Shown here: piece after piece, positions 39,701-42,817 of the stretch
How the letters are laid out: each line of letters starts with the position of its first letter
How positions within the stretch are numbered: position 1 is the first letter of the stretch
NCBI GenBank assembly: GCA_009776955.1
Contig: WRMW01000006.1
Coordinates: forward strand, 28,314 to 92,313
Length of the DNA stretch: 64,000 bases
Source: Clostridiales bacterium
GTDB taxonomy: Bacteria > Bacillota > Clostridia > Peptostreptococcales > Anaerovoracaceae
Direction of reading: 5' to 3'
Position numbers and translations under genes: made by a program
The notes under the pieces: model-generated
The model's database searches: none
The model's input: only the letters and a program-made list of their open reading frames with translations
Told to the model about the DNA's origin: nothing

Positions 39701-41578
39701 GCTCCTGCCTATCGGCAGCCAGCCCTTGCCGTCGTTAAATGCGGCCGTGGCGTAGTAGGCCAGGTCTATATCTGCGGCGAGCTTCACCGTCTTGCCTAGG
39801 AAATTGTCTTGGGCTATGGGGTTCCCTTCGCTGTCCTCGGCCTCGCCGTTCACTATCCACGCAAAGCCGGCCAGCTCGGCCGCCGTGTAGATATATAGCT
39901 CGTTCTTAGTGGGGTCGTACCAGCTCGTGTCTTGCACCCATACGAAGCGAAGATGGGTCGGCATGGGAAGCGGCTCGTTCACAAGGTTTGGAAGATTTAA
40001 GTTGCGATAGAACCAGGGCGTGGACGTGGTTCCGCCGTCCGGCGGCCCCTGCATGATCGAGGGGAAGCCGCTTGCGCTACGAAGCTCCCATGCGTTTTTG
40101 CCAAGGCCGTGAACGCCAGTGGCGATGGCCCCGCCTGTGCCCTCTGTGATTGAGACGGGCGAGCCGCCTGCGGTGATTTCCATGCCTGAGAATGCGTGGT
40201 TGCCTGACAGGCCAGCTGAAGCAGAGCCGGCAACACGGCCTGCGGTCGACACGCTCGCCGTAACGCTTTTATTCAGCGCCGCATTGTTTTCCACGGTACT
40301 GCTGTATACCGTGCCCACCACACCGCCTACAGTGCTCCCGCCTGACACAGAGCCCACGGAATAGTTGCCTGCCACCTGTGAAGTGGATGAAATTACGCCG
40401 ACCACGCCGCCTATATCCTGCGAGCCGGCAGAGCCCGCCGTATACGCTCCCGCAGGGCCGGACACATCGCTGCGTGAATAGGAGTTTTCGATAGTGGAGC
40501 TTTGAATCTGCCCGACCACGCCTCCTATGTTCTGCGAGCCGGCACGTCCTTTTACCTCGCCCTCGGAATGGCTGCGTGTCACGATTGAGCCGGTATTCGC
40601 CCGGCCTGCCACACCGCCTATATTCTGCAAGCCTTCCACCGTGCCCGCAAAGAAACTTCTCTCTATCGCGACACCACTCCCCGTCACAAGGCCCACAATC
40701 CCGCCAACATTATCGTGCGCGGTGACAGAGCCCTGCACGCCAAGGCTCTCCACCTTGCCGCCGGTTACATAGCCGAACAGACCGGCGTTGTCGAGCGAGC
40801 TATTGTTTATATACAAGCCCGTTATTACTTTGTCATTGCCGTTGAACGTGCCTCTGAACGATTCGCCGACGGATATGCCGATGGGTATCCAGCCCTGGCC
40901 GCTGTTCCAAGTGCCCACGCCTTCCCCGTAGTTGCTGAGGTCTATATCGGCCATCAAAGTGATGGTCTTGCCGTTGAAACTATCGAGCAGAATATGTGTG
41001 GGGTCATCGGGGTGAGTAGCCGTGTCGTTCACTATCTGAGCTAGGCCGGCCAAATCGTCCGCCGTCTGTATCTCAAATGTACCGCTGGTGGGTCCTGACA
41101 CGCCGCCATTGTCCACGTACCAGCGGAGATTTGGCGTGCCCGTTTCGGAAAGCGGGGCGAGCGAGCCGCCGGACATGGCGGTGAGCCCGCCCTCGACGTC
41201 GAGGTCGAGGTCAAGGTCAAGACCTTCGTCGGTGTCACCCTCGGGGTCACCAAGGTCAGTGCCATCGCCACCCTCAGGGTCGGCGCCATCACCGCTGGGG
41301 TCACCGCCGGTGCCGTCACCATTGGACACATCGCCGCCCGCACCTTCACTTCCGCCGGTGCCGCCGTCGATGCCATCGCCCGTTTCTTCTCCTTCAGACG
41401 CAGCACCCGCCGCGCCGTCCAAGGGTATCTGTTCGGCCTCGCCCAAGACGCCGCCAGACCCGTACGTGTCCGCTGCGGTCGCCGAAAGCGGCGTCATCGT
41501 GAACACCAGCGCCAGTGTCAGCGCCCACGCCACAATTCTGTAAACTGCCCTGCCCTTTGAACTCGTCTTCGCTTCCAT
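18767..41578 (-). CDS. Giant secreted GLUG/InlB-repeat surface protein
   Basis: A single frame of 22.8 kb encodes about 7,603 residues, probably a surface or released adhesin. A signal peptide (about residues 1-36, hydrophobic IVAWALTLALVFTM, likely cut near ATAAD) is followed by a Gly/Asp-rich spacer to about 140. Five GLUG-type blocks lie at about 146-510, 540-873, 900-1280, 1646-2000 and 2008-2390; each begins with a WY-x-D...ELAGLA-IVN motif, then GTFNG-like, GLFGY and GGIVG repeats. From about 2396 to 6200 about 20 copies of a two-part module occur: a V-V-WxGL beta unit ending in a LDYWTL-like motif, then an InlB-B-like unit (GEGI, W, ITMP, LTATA). A beta-helical GAGIGGG domain sits at about 4190-4540 and an MBG-like region at about 6380-6530. 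The last 1,000 residues are unrecognised. I see no LPxTG, SLH or other wall anchor. I chose the ATG at 41578, 7 bases after GGAG. Confidence 0.88.
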   Translation of the reverse strand: MEAKTSSKGRAVYRIVAWALTLALVFTMTPLSATAADTYGSGGVLGEAEQIPLDGAAGAASEGEETGDGIDGGTGGSEGAGGDVSNGDGTGGDPSGDGADPEGGDGTDLGDPEGDTDEGLDLDLDLDVEGGLTAMSGGSLAPLSETGTPNLRWYVDNGGVSGPTSGTFEIQTADDLAGLAQIVNDTATHPDDPTHILLDSFNGKTITLMADIDLSNYGEGVGTWNSGQGWIPIGISVGESFRGTFNGNDKVITGLYINNSSLDNAGLFGYVTGGKVESLGVQGSVTAHDNVGGIVGLVTGSGVAIERSFFAGTVEGLQNIGGVAGRANTGSIVTRSHSEGEVKGRAGSQNIGGVVGQIQSSTIENSYSRSDVSGPAGAYTAGSAGSQDIGGVVGVISSTSQVAGNYSVGSVSGGSTVGGVVGTVYSSTVENNAALNKSVTASVSTAGRVAGSASAGLSGNHAFSGMEITAGGSPVSITEGTGGAIATGVHGLGKNAWELRSASGFPSIMQGPPDGGTTSTPWFYRNLNLPNLVNEPLPMPTHLRFVWVQDTSWYDPTKNELYIYTAAELAGFAWIVNGEAEDSEGNPIAQDNFLGKTVKLAADIDLAYYATAAFNDGKGWLPIGRSLSYDTTDPFSGTFDGQGHTITGLYINDTTLNYAGLFGYLDGATVKNLGVVDADIIASDWIGIIAGMAYGTNGNGSTIEQCYSTGSVTGRSNAGGLVGTVFGPNVVKDSYSMADVLGTSYVGGLVGMMTGGGSVQNSYATGIVEATASEMAGGLVGYAGSGTHVENSMALNRSVITTFTTGVNVGRVIGGGDATLTNNRAFGEMGVFYGPSGASEKPINNGPTTKDGLGTSMQELRAAAGYTTQLRTGAWTYAEPDLPGLFGQTVRMPAHLKAPSTGTPDYKWYIDAGTAAPVYEIWSADELAGFAALVNNGYYTGVDDNWTSVPLPSGTVRTNFADKLVKLMDHIDLGLYGENAGIYNNGVGWLPISENSMVTSDSLKFAGTFDGGGKEITGLYSVSDNSYKGLFGHVRRATIRNVAAVDVNISGRSYIGGIVAYANWSTVESCYVTGKVTGSGTMSSQGYNVGGIVGNLGYAATSPGTVKDCYSLADVTGVNYVGGVVGQASDNSVVRDSYATGKVFATSPSAIGRAGGIVGAAISSSTVIGNIALNESVVIRPNDSDELGRVIGYVYAGPGTVISGNRAFDRMYIRRNAGADGTGGIVKDPLDTSDSGKDGEGQSKARLHTYAGFQNAFLQDPPWAHKEGDLPGLFGKTVPMPEWLKFDIPVTVNVNLDDQPWNGVSENVAKTYTLVPADGGATVPLTMTSTGVFTGMASEGTWEVYDTSTGTGVGTATGVEITITSSVGNTAALDYYTIEFSVAPAGLTDKASISAKYNDTPITSGDIVLSGGDLELEVYGVEGPDHTDYTYAWSVNGIPDDMHDEDDPEYTVSFVDGTTVVVATVNGTSPALYTASVTVNLDGIGQAGRIVQLRTVDTPWVFTTMGHTADGVYTASVPDDTYLIFTNMIPTSTDTNRTLVINGDAAAATVDYYTVTYDWVNGGSAAGSEITATYNGTSISTGTVVLGGGTLALTVTPGGQPPHEYDWSVDTGSGPVPVPGSDSPTHTVNPVNAKTDVQVIVRGTQSTIDIDWYLDGNDPYYIRTAHELAGLAAIVNGTAVDWDGVDVPKHDFDGETIYMMNDIDLERYGTYEYWNDEKGWVPIGRAYETDFRGTFDGSGNVAGQTHKLTGLYINDNSLSRAGLFGHIYGGTVKNLSVEDAYINGYNYVGGIVGYAESSALIDECYVTGIVRGGGSEVGGIVGGLGSSSTVQNSYTMADVTSRSYAGGIVGYMTSASKVLNTYATGRVEATGNDPSNMYAGGIAGYAASGTEIKDSMALNIAVLTSGTNADNIGRVVGGGNNQSLSGNKAFEGMRLGYRSGGNTPKTPTDIGHDKSDGENVSKLELRAEDAYEFLMVVPSVIWTWAVADLPGLFGQTVRMPAHLRITPTGTPDIQWYIDANRQNGDNYEIWTADELAGLAWIVNGYYYITMGGGGVEVSISETGTSRFNFAGKTILMMDHIDLEPYGISDPTWNGGNGWLPISDSYYTNSTTRFRGTFNGRGKEIEGLSTQYFGYRGVFGYIQTGTVKNLGVVNANVNSAGSSGGIVGRVDGGTIENCYTTGTITGSGSGSSGYSIGGIVGYAGADISVTNGPPATVKNSYSLADIIAVEYAGGIVGNAGAVIITGNYSTGSVRTTTSGSMSARAGGIVGTIGSEGVVSGNIALNENVLIHPNYNTALGRVAGDYFPASTLSGNAGFKGMDIRYNVPTNWEGGFTKNVSADKVHNGRDGEDRSKASVHVASGFPSVMRPGNIDGWTYKEGDLPGLFGRTVKMPEWLEYNIDASVSVSLNTFPWSGSTGEIETSKSFSLVDNPSGAVVPLTMSVLGTFVGMVDEGEWRVYDGDVSDSAAYTGVDIDVTTTPPNRADVEYYTVNFSVAWDPTSKATGASIKAEYRGNEIKSGAIVAGGDELLFTAIPQGPIGIVYRYFWTVGTDPPVEGHESGMYSIPEVNEAVEVSCLVTGDEAAGEYAIVKVNKDGTAWKTLDVELRNASLAEPIKLTYVDDYDFDDGSGELPVNGYISSAEIQAGVYDIYVEGKNTGRILRVGGSTGPLTLAYWTLTVDGSDDGVSDIGIVADTIKDEYAFFAGEKAGIWAIVEDAYDFAGWTVTTGNATVEDDGDTNTVVTMGNQAAVVKANAVPTNHHASVTVTRNSAAWDGLGVSIRLRDEDIGSPVGPVIALVEDGTTGVYETENPVAPGEYYIYIDADGPGSGAAVVTGEFLTVAYGEPNARTLDYFTLTLQAGEGVDEVVIDSASIYTDATYVVKVFLEGAEVKIRAVPEFGFGFDEWASAPAGFDDFINGTSASDASAEILMPAAPLVLTTSATEYTYEVLVGVTIDNDRWEDLTVEITPDDTDDTAYLLLTESAPGVYKRDDVPVGRYRIYIGRGIGQRAYTGDGDIIEITHPDGTDEATALEYWSLAVKPDTPSNGIKSVEIGSPSIMDRDAFRVGDDVIVKADVELGWTFDGWELTVGSSATTIDDASLESTMVKMAAEQAEVTAAATEDGYIVEVGVNLNRGSGDGGPWSGLDGVSIMLTDGTYPDDRILLTETGIDTGEYKSADYVAPGLYEVYVDHINIATPVATGVIIEVGLENANRAMLDYYMVTFYAIPQGLGPEFHPTMTATYYMGSSSGTVPLFGVVQGGVRLVFEVDENDTYFDHYQFFWNIGPIGGSHNDKVQVVDPVNSEVFVACQVLGTNDFNPASVKATINGSGNEAEGLNIDLYSEGRFVTRMTDEYGGNYSSMVANDTYNIYVSGVDTGKTIMVGAGDPPTVLDFWTLTLAAGEGIASATATGAFLEAVGDGGGTYLYFEGDVADVSAVPENGYSFKEWEPHYLVDISNPNMENTTVTMPSSPGAPVIVDATATLDKYTVDVAVKLDGVAWTGLDVYLFGIHTAAGYVMEPVNDPPTPGLYRSDGDAIPDEYRISIHGDDGHSTDTGRTVKVGYGELNAAALDYWMLTLDGSGTGVESVEISTHSIRNVTTANTVAKAFLTGTSGIEIAAEMNDEYNFARWNPDPSTFNGIANPTARETTVNIGGAPVSIAATSTQKTYEAAVHLWLNERMNGYSGQTVELTADGGTTRYTMTDRGGGQYLRSGLHAGTYAIYVNNENTGRSLAVNHTNPPTDHMEIYYYSLTVERGEGIKSVTGSGAYLEGETGIPISAVPEDGYKFALWTVWESTGGAVVHNVNAASTTVTIGTHKSTVEAYGAPAMHPAVVAVNRDDAPWQSLTVALLPPGGDPETDLIGLREGMPGAYSTVADISEGTYDIYVNRSGGSLENAFPTGETITVDDRYVSEELLEYYTLNLVRGTGIDSVSGGDVYFAGDTVDIDAVVADGCEWTGWTAVPSGFGNVAAKETSITMPKYRLTLTATAKFTPYPASVQLNLDGTGWTGRQVDLTRLSGGIVGAAYTTAEDSGSPGLYITTIPVEPGEFAIFVHRDGIGTGDMYTGRTVKVGYGEPNLETLDYFMLTLDGSDPGIESVEMPMDSPHTVESQDSVARAILKDASVDISATVVDGYDWIEWEADPSMFGNIAWQEMSIDMPNYPLELTARTYGEGFFIVSGGDEGTDYEFDEEPGADGGVVEVLTILTANHDYSISTGMNSPGYETGRIVVSDGLTGVDIELDNVEIVNPPFMASAFNIAGAEVNLTLVGDNVLTAGDGFAGLQVPVGATLAIDGTGTLTANGSGFGAGIGGGVTGGVGTITISGGTVTATGSHYAAGIGGGAGSNNGEIIIEGGTVTATGGSGGTGIGGGNVGMGGRIIIRGDASVVAHGGPSAAAIGGGNQAAGGSIEISGEAEVVAHGGNFSAGIGGGRNGAGGTITIESGTVTATAGVYGTGIGGGEYAHGGMITIEGGKVVAIGGDKGSGDKPGLAMGNGVDGRGGSVTVNGVFAHLENKAANERPIGVPTVSTFSNNSSAFSPNEEYLYIELDEREAYTATVNVSKDVEPWDGDSKSFTLRQVGSDNMPLTLTGGVDSGEFTARVGAGEWTVYDGTVSTGVTIGIIDGDAEAELDYWTLTLAESPGIGSVSGGGVYFEGQEGIAISATVASEWRWSKWTAEPTTFGDVSERNTTITMPDYALKLTATATEDKYGVEVTVRLGSGSHTDPYIGLRAELREILDGPDRGRVVAELEDINDVGVYTAPSVPAGEFAIFIDKTGGIYTEDTGRTIVVGYELENDAVLDYYTVEFAWVKHEDAQDINLDGSTARYRNEGVIAVDDFTELNSGDTVLEGGSIVFRAMPIGDDFDYFTYTWIDDDDYGTAGLNLYVIRSVRGPVNVTCEVYGMSGALTTWEATLNVNLLGSPWDGERGGGLGTVEFSLLLNGIGDDPLDRMELEMGDRGKFSARVVNGVWHVLADGVDTDVVIVINDDDNDTEELNYWMLNATEGAGIVPNSATGIGPHFEGEKVEINAEVLPNHTWSKWVAEGLPAFHDVEDQKAIIDMPDFSVTLRATATEDTYKASVTLTLDGGAWRGQAAAIVPDSGTYLDDAIPLPDIGNTGVYVADGVEIGDYDIYINGVDTSKSIKVEHPPAGGDVAMTLDYFMLTLTAGTGISTYNINTDSVYIDADADKYAKAFLADTEVGITATVEPNYTWAGWDVPDGFTDIDNADNPTTTVTMPAEALGIRATATETTYDVEVTVTQDGNPRVWLAVTIVPDTDGGRELPLAETTPGSSGVYTRGNVPVGNYAIYIDGVDTGESIIVSHGVDPATKTLEYFTLALTAGTGVNAVSGGGAYFAGQTGIEISASGVAAAYTWAGWNVTSGDATVANPALMTTTVTMPSSGESVAITATATLTPQLAEVRLWNDGNPWTGRTVGLVPVGGLLLEPLDEDAAGVYKNATVPPGEYQIWVDRDTPGTTVYTGVDIVIGHGLDNNAELRYSTLEVEAGEGTTLTGYARTVLVGSTVLVAIEPAEVEPGYNWARWTPTPPTFDGFNEPYTALYMRTYITMPDYALKLTATATLTPYPVTVNFNIDGGGWAGLTTVELREIIDTDEYGDVVATLVEGVHGVYETPTGVLVAPGEYAIFVEREDWGFTVPTTRNVEVGYGLPNSATLNYWTLEVVAGVGTDVGGDVSRPVLEGVTVFIQVLEVEGGYTWDRWVSDPPGFTGYNTPDTEESMEAYITMPTEKLKLTATAKEDDYTVEVTVRKDDDKWDGLTLELVEILDGGGHGTVVAELDEIDDTGVYTADEVPVGEYAIYIDKTDAGTTEDTHETIVVGYNPNDLPDINAAVLDYYTVEFEWKPDETTPGIDFDGSTVRYRHRNSTDINIFTDLATGDAVLAGGSIVFRVNATSPTYDWFAYTWTDADQGPTAAFVYAIGGISGPVDVVCTVKGLEEPPPTHDVMLKVELNGFEWDGYMTDQSHQVTFELSLNGIGDPVLLEMKERGEFWAEHKVEDGDWHVLADGVDTGVVIKVEDDDNLGEETLSYWSLLIAEDEGIVPGSAMDSVVGTHFVGEMVSITAEVKPGYMWRRWVSGSPELVPDVLDREATIMMPNTVLWLDATTTVIREGGPSEIYQGDVLSMTNELVAELGMTGLDMTANTLDYAVDNDADPQRTVTATGTLERAVVKGMYQEAPDIELDGYFAAFSVEVHEIVPKNASDHVVWFGIGDTPYGYTLAQADLRHDLAEDKYYLDFTYFIEPDVTVPENLVMGFDFDGEGEDWEKTLYTVDFSGVTLLPPPYAMDDVIRYVTASEASVTLDVGAMLEGVVSESGGFVYGASVTKDDDDIISGVPSIPAGVLSVAFDAGKFKVGNTATVTVTVGGFADYLPTSFDFVIKQTDKTPVDLDTGIMSKVYDGFTVYSTRDELTAVDSVTGEAVAIPWDAVDKGMLTYRWLDASGAPLLNSNGEPMVNADAPVNRGRYMVRVVYDTSVGADPDEDMSAYYAGEALHHFVILRRLVTVQAGSGDVKVGEPVPELSVGYTGLADGEHIAFMLGGRYVDPSDPENSDVELAWAEVATVENTNRAGEYPVYFSKPAELNSIVGRGDNYRLEHVGGELIVRHHSTISLTPTNAILEDEAVSVTIEAMFEPDIEDYDKIEWSVERGRSNVSVADSRPQLVKGGVVDGWTEWRAGETGAVLILTRLAEDTVDTEFEGKRAEVKATAAGLAAGETMRVRATYLVSDTLPGGRYTAVSTVELIPALPITTDNTRARVPDPTVVANKARVVAARVPIVLERTPKPDPVRPMGLDGLDDGLGALDEPQELGGARLIDEVVIGTMPTSGANAGIFTRWTPLAANPEAVTARISQTDDRFIEIMVDMGVRNATTKNLVARLRVKGTGENGVPPVYIYTNTFSVQVVERYPTYTYIQSNQLNTRYPDRDTVVTARASDGSRLEILSIVHNNSKAANFVSIQADGKTLRPVGTKAGRPSLRLTVVNHDYKFANKAAKANGNNGNVIVTTAINVVNTMPAVRLDRSSLGFLSPNATTLPPGPHPIRDALGPITINLITSNTRVPFEQGYKVADVVISDVDNRQRAYNSPHRDNVDISYDKATGRITLTPKATMPASNGRLWLAVSYEGMSASLADRTYLAVNFTSRALDKVTVSISPKSYRINNAITPRSNNLDLTGRVGDGTVVAEFAVNMNVANLHITDWTQTVAGRETTKTGTQWLNVAKEQEDYPGGAWNTPGAAPVTLVTPRDSMGWPMPNRIRVVANADEMMRLTRHPVNGNPDSRNKTYSLTVGTAGLLSNISRATPRTFALGLTFSGAQPNFSISLGKGNIDVSLEDSFRPATVRLTDTSSPVREVRLYNTAEDATRAVQSHDFETVMTGPNTFNIKMREGRFGYVRPKLAQRLSVEVILENGQILKSWGVNAKNGRPTDKTISINPASAVPRANPTRLADVSMYRDQPLQGAKLTTLGFDGTRAPIGAEIGYVQIQASGIRGFEDGGFRLEQNGEGEWTIHFMNDDRPYIVATSGNNAGNRTYTRAGDLTPLKSSYTLRIEMWPKGTYQLYPEGHEHAGQPMLVQAGQDKNWRVQPHMNNASKPKATTKPTVINQRVFVR

Positions 41579-41632
41579 TACCATTCTCCTCTATAACACC
41601 GTTTGCCACATCAAAAATACACACAAAACACA

Positions 41633-41655
41633 GTGCCCAACCTTTCGGCAGGCAC
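41633..41655 (-). promoter_or_regulatory. 5' UTR hairpin of the giant gene
   Basis: GTGCCTGCC and GGTTGGGCAC can pair around a GAAA loop on the minus strand. It lies about 55 bases before the start codon. Its role is unknown. Confidence 0.4.
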
Positions 41656-41727
41656 CACAACAACAACTATTCATCTCAACTTGCTATTGTATAAAACCAT
41701 TCTCCTCAAATTGCACATTACAAACAT

Positions 41728-41756
41728 ATTTTAAAGCAATTACATCACGGTTACAA
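41728..41756 (-). promoter_or_regulatory. Probable promoter of the giant surface protein gene
   Basis: On the minus strand TTGTAA (41751-41756) and TAAAAT (41728-41733) are 17 bases apart, giving a 5' UTR of about 140 bases. Confidence 0.55.
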
Positions 41757-41794
41757 CAAAAAACCACAAGAAACTCCCTTCCAATTTTCCCCTG

Positions 41795-41823
41795 TTGACA
41801 TATTTTGTAATAAATGATATTGT
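41795..41823 (+). promoter_or_regulatory. Toxin promoter, module 1
   Basis: TTGACA (41795-41800), 17-base spacer, TATTGT (41818-41823). The same promoter block is repeated in modules 2 and 3. Confidence 0.8.
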
Positions 41824-41862
41824 ATGGCATTGGCTGCTATTTTGCAGAGAAAGGAGGCATTT

Positions 41863-41955
41863 ATGACCCTACTGTTTCTGCTCTCGCTCGCAGCGAGTGT
41901 CCTGGCAAATTTTGCGTACGATTGCTTTCGCAAATGGCTAGACCGAGAGAGGTAA
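41863..41955 (+). CDS. Fst/Ldr-like type I toxin, module 1
   Basis: This 30-residue hydrophobic peptide starts MTLLFLLSLAASVLANFA and ends with the charged tail CFRKWLDRER. One membrane helix plus a WLDR-type tail is the pattern of Fst/Ldr small membrane toxins, which damage the host membrane when over-produced. AAAGGAGG lies 7 bases before the ATG. A promoter lies upstream, a terminator hairpin downstream and an opposing promoter beyond it. It is too short for ordinary gene finders. Toxicity is inferred, not shown. Confidence 0.82.
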   Translation: MTLLFLLSLAASVLANFAYDCFRKWLDRER

Positions 41956-41975
41956 GCAACGCCAATTAGCCTAAT

Positions 41976-42015
41976 GAGAAAACCACGGGGTAAGCTCCCG
42001 TGGTTTTCTCGTTTT
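41976..42015. terminator. Shared terminator, module 1
   Basis: GAGAAAACCACGGG pairs with CCCGTGGTTTTCTC and is followed by GTTTT on the plus strand. It ends the toxin mRNA and can also end the antisense RNA. Confidence 0.85.
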
Positions 42016-42049
42016 GCACCTATGACCCATTTTGTCAACTTTCGTTGAT
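41976..42049 (-). ncRNA. Antisense RNA antitoxin, module 1
   Basis: A minus-strand promoter TTGACA (42079-42084), 17-base spacer, GACAAT (42056-42061) should start an RNA near 42049. It begins with a hairpin TCAAC-GAAA-GTTGA, then carries complements of two toxin-mRNA segments: ATTTTG (mRNA 41839-41844, copy at 42029-42034) and TATGACCC over the start codon (41862-41869, copy at 42021-42028). It ends at the shared terminator, about 74 nt long. This is the arrangement of RNA II in the par locus. Confidence 0.78.
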
Positions 42050-42101
42050 ATACCGATTGTCCCACACTCTTTATTGGCTGTCAATACCCAATTTTTTCCT
42101 A

Positions 42102-42130
42102 TTGACATATTTTGTAATAAATGATACTGT
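42102..42130 (+). promoter_or_regulatory. Toxin promoter, module 2
   Basis: TTGACA (42102-42107), 17-base spacer, TACTGT (42125-42130). Confidence 0.8.
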
Positions 42131-42173
42131 ATGGCATTGGCTATTGCTCTTACGTGGAAGAAAGGAGGGAACC

Positions 42174-42266
42174 ATGCCGTTACTTTTTTTCTTCTCGGTC
42201 GCAGCGAGTGTCCTGGCAAACTTTGCGTACGATTGTCTTCGCAAATGGCTAGACCGAGAGAAGTAA
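42174..42266 (+). CDS. Fst/Ldr-like type I toxin, module 2
   Basis: This 30-residue peptide, MPLLFFFSVAASVLANFA with tail CLRKWLDREK, is almost the same as the module 1 toxin. GAAAGGAGGGAAC precedes the ATG. The translation start region lies inside the sequence that the module 2 antisense RNA would cover, so pairing should block ribosome binding. Function is inferred from the layout and the peptide pattern. Confidence 0.82.
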   Translation: MPLLFFFSVAASVLANFAYDCLRKWLDREK

Positions 42267-42286
42267 GCAACGCCAATTAGCCCAAT

Positions 42287-42325
42287 GAGAAACCACGGGG
42301 TAAGCACCCGTGGTTTTCTCGTTTT
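42287..42325. terminator. Shared terminator, module 2
   Basis: GAGAAACCACGGGG faces CCCGTGGTTTTCTC, with GTTTT after it on the plus strand. Confidence 0.85.
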
Positions 42326-42359
42326 AGAACCATGCCGTCTTACGTCAACTTTCGTTGAT
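42287..42359 (-). ncRNA. Antisense RNA antitoxin, module 2
   Basis: The promoter is TTGACA (42389-42394), 17-base spacer, GACAAT (42366-42371) on the minus strand. The RNA starts with the same TCAAC-GAAA-GTTGA hairpin. Its own repeats are TCTTACGT (mRNA 42148-42155, copy 42338-42345) and GAACCATGCCGT over the start codon (42169-42180, copy 42327-42338). These differ from those of modules 1 and 3. Confidence 0.8.
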
Positions 42360-42440
42360 ATACCGATTGTCCCACACTCTTTATTGACTGTCAATACCCA
42401 ATTTTTACCAACGCGACAAGGTGTCTCCAGAATTTGCCTA

Positions 42441-42469
42441 CTGACATTATTTGTAATATATGATATCTT
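42441..42469 (+). promoter_or_regulatory. Toxin promoter, module 3
   Basis: CTGACA (42441-42446), 17-base spacer, TATCTT (42464-42469). It is slightly weaker than in modules 1 and 2. Confidence 0.65.
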
Positions 42470-42509
42470 GTGGCATCGGTTAACTCCATCGTAAAGGAAG
42501 GAGGGTTCT

Positions 42510-42602
42510 ATGCTTATACAGCTAGTTCTTACCGTCGTAGCGGGTGTAGGCGCAAATCTCTTGAGCGACCTCATTCGCAAGTGGCTTGACGGAAAGAAGT
42601 AA
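42510..42602 (+). CDS. Fst/Ldr-like type I toxin, module 3 (diverged)
   Basis: This 30-residue peptide, MLIQLVLTVVAGVGANLL with tail DLIRKWLDGKK, has the same length and layout as the other two but about half of its residues differ. GGAAGGAGGG lies before the ATG. That the hydrophobic helix and the KWLD tail are kept while the sequence changed argues for a selected peptide. Confidence 0.8.
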   Translation: MLIQLVLTVVAGVGANLLSDLIRKWLDGKK

Positions 42603-42622
42603 GGAAACCGAGAAGCACAAAT

Positions 42623-42661
42623 GAGAAACCACGGGGCACAATCCCGTGGTTTTCTCGTTTT
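42623..42661. terminator. Shared terminator, module 3
   Basis: GAGAAACCACGGG faces CCCGTGGTTTTCTC, followed by GTTTT on the plus strand. Confidence 0.85.
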
Positions 42662-42695
42662 GGTTCTATGCTCACCATCGTCAACTTTCGTTGAT
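42623..42695 (-). ncRNA. Antisense RNA antitoxin, module 3
   Basis: The promoter is TTGACA (42725-42730), 17-base spacer, GACAAT (42702-42707) on the minus strand. The TCAAC-GAAA-GTTGA hairpin is kept. The repeats are CCATCGT (mRNA 42486-42492, copy 42675-42681) and GGTTCTATGCT over the start codon (42504-42514, copy 42662-42672). Confidence 0.8.
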
Positions 42696-42817
42696 ACAGC
42701 AATTGTCCCACACTCTTTATTGGCTGTCAATACCCAATTTTTCCCAATGCAATCCGTGCTTGTCAAAAAACTTGCCGCACCCCTGCTTTTTTCTGGTATG
42801 TGCGTCAGCCTTTGCTG

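Noticed and set aside
41795..42730. CRISPR-like array
   Set aside because: The repeated units are about 300 bp long and contain genes, promoters and terminators, not short direct repeats with spacers.
42071..42766. A 231-codon minus-strand ORF across the toxin array
   Set aside because: It runs through promoters, terminators and repeats of all three modules and repeats its own sequence. It is a by-product of the tandem units.
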